Source: an uncultured Deferribacteraceae bacterium
GTDB taxonomy: Bacteria > Chrysiogenota > Deferribacteres > Deferribacterales > Mucispirillaceae
Length of the DNA stretch: 7,037 nt
NCBI GenBank assembly: GCA_947039055.1
Contig: CAMQYB010000096.1
Location: forward strand, 1-7,037
Direction of reading: 5' to 3'
Shown here: one piece after another, positions 6,975-7,037 of the stretch
How the letters are laid out: every line of letters starts with the position of its first letter
How positions within the stretch are numbered: the stretch's first letter is position 1
Translations under genes and position numbers: made by a program
The notes under the pieces: model-generated
Seen by the model: the letters and a program-made list of their open reading frames with translations, nothing else
Told to the model about the DNA's origin: nothing
Database searches by the model: none

Positions 6975-7005
6975 ATTATAACTACTTATATTTAAAAATT
7001 ATCAA
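6975..7005 (-). promoter_or_regulatory. Candidate promoter of the DUF1015 gene
   Basis: A perfect TATAAT (6975-6980) on the minus strand lies 28 bases before the ATG, with TTGATA (7000-7005) upstream of it. The 19-base spacer is longer than ideal. The implied transcript would start near 6968 and carry a leader of about 20 bases. The surrounding DNA is very AT-rich, which lowers the value of the match. Confidence 0.35.
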
Positions 7006-7037
7006 ATCAATTTAGCAAACTTACGCTTGTAAACTTT

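Noticed and set aside
7015..7034. Small inverted repeat (TTAC-GCTT-GTAA) near the right edge
   Set aside because: The stem is only four base pairs and lacks a following T-run in a useful direction, so it is neither a convincing terminator nor an operator.
7002..7037. Possible C-terminal tail of an upstream minus-strand gene (KVYKRKFAKLI then TGA)
   Set aside because: Only eleven codons are visible, another frame is also open for nine codons, and there is no way to identify a family; not supportable as a gene.

Overview
The window is AT-rich bacterial DNA that is almost fully coding. Every supported gene lies on the minus strand, so transcription runs from the right edge (about 7000) to the left edge (1). 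The order is: DUF1015-family protein, yebC, ruvC, ruvA, ruvB, radA, fabI, and an uncharacterised protein cut by the left edge. The compact yebC-ruvC-ruvA-ruvB block and the FabI-type enoyl reductase point to a low-GC bacterium, perhaps a Gram-negative one such as Deferribacterota or a former deltaproteobacterial lineage. This placement is inferred from gene order and base composition only and is weak.

Layout. A short AT-rich leader with a possible promoter (6948-7037) precedes the DUF1015 gene (5688-6947). A 98-base gap with promoter-like hexamers (5590-5687) separates it from yebC (4846-5589). From yebC leftward the genes are packed like one operon. yebC and ruvC abut with no gap, and ruvC and ruvA share an ATGA overlap. 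The ruvA-ruvB gap is 20 bases, ruvB-radA 3 bases and radA-fabI 20 bases. The last gene starts inside the 3' end of fabI, overlapping it by 17 bases. I saw no terminator hairpin between any of these genes.

Function. RuvA and RuvB form the Holliday-junction branch-migration motor, RuvC is the resolvase, and RadA is a second branch-migration ATPase; together they make a late-recombination and repair cassette. YebC is a YebC/TACO1-family protein commonly found next to ruvC. FabI performs the last reduction of fatty-acid elongation and appears to be co-transcribed with the repair genes. The terminal gene has no recognised family and ends, as far as visible, in a histidine/cysteine/acid-rich tail that looks metal-binding. 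It is the least explained item here.

All catalytic and nucleotide-binding motifs I looked for in the known genes are present, and none looks broken. I found no tRNA, rRNA, CRISPR, insertion sequence or phage feature. Apart from the His-rich protein and the unexplained DUF1015 neighbour, this is an ordinary housekeeping region.
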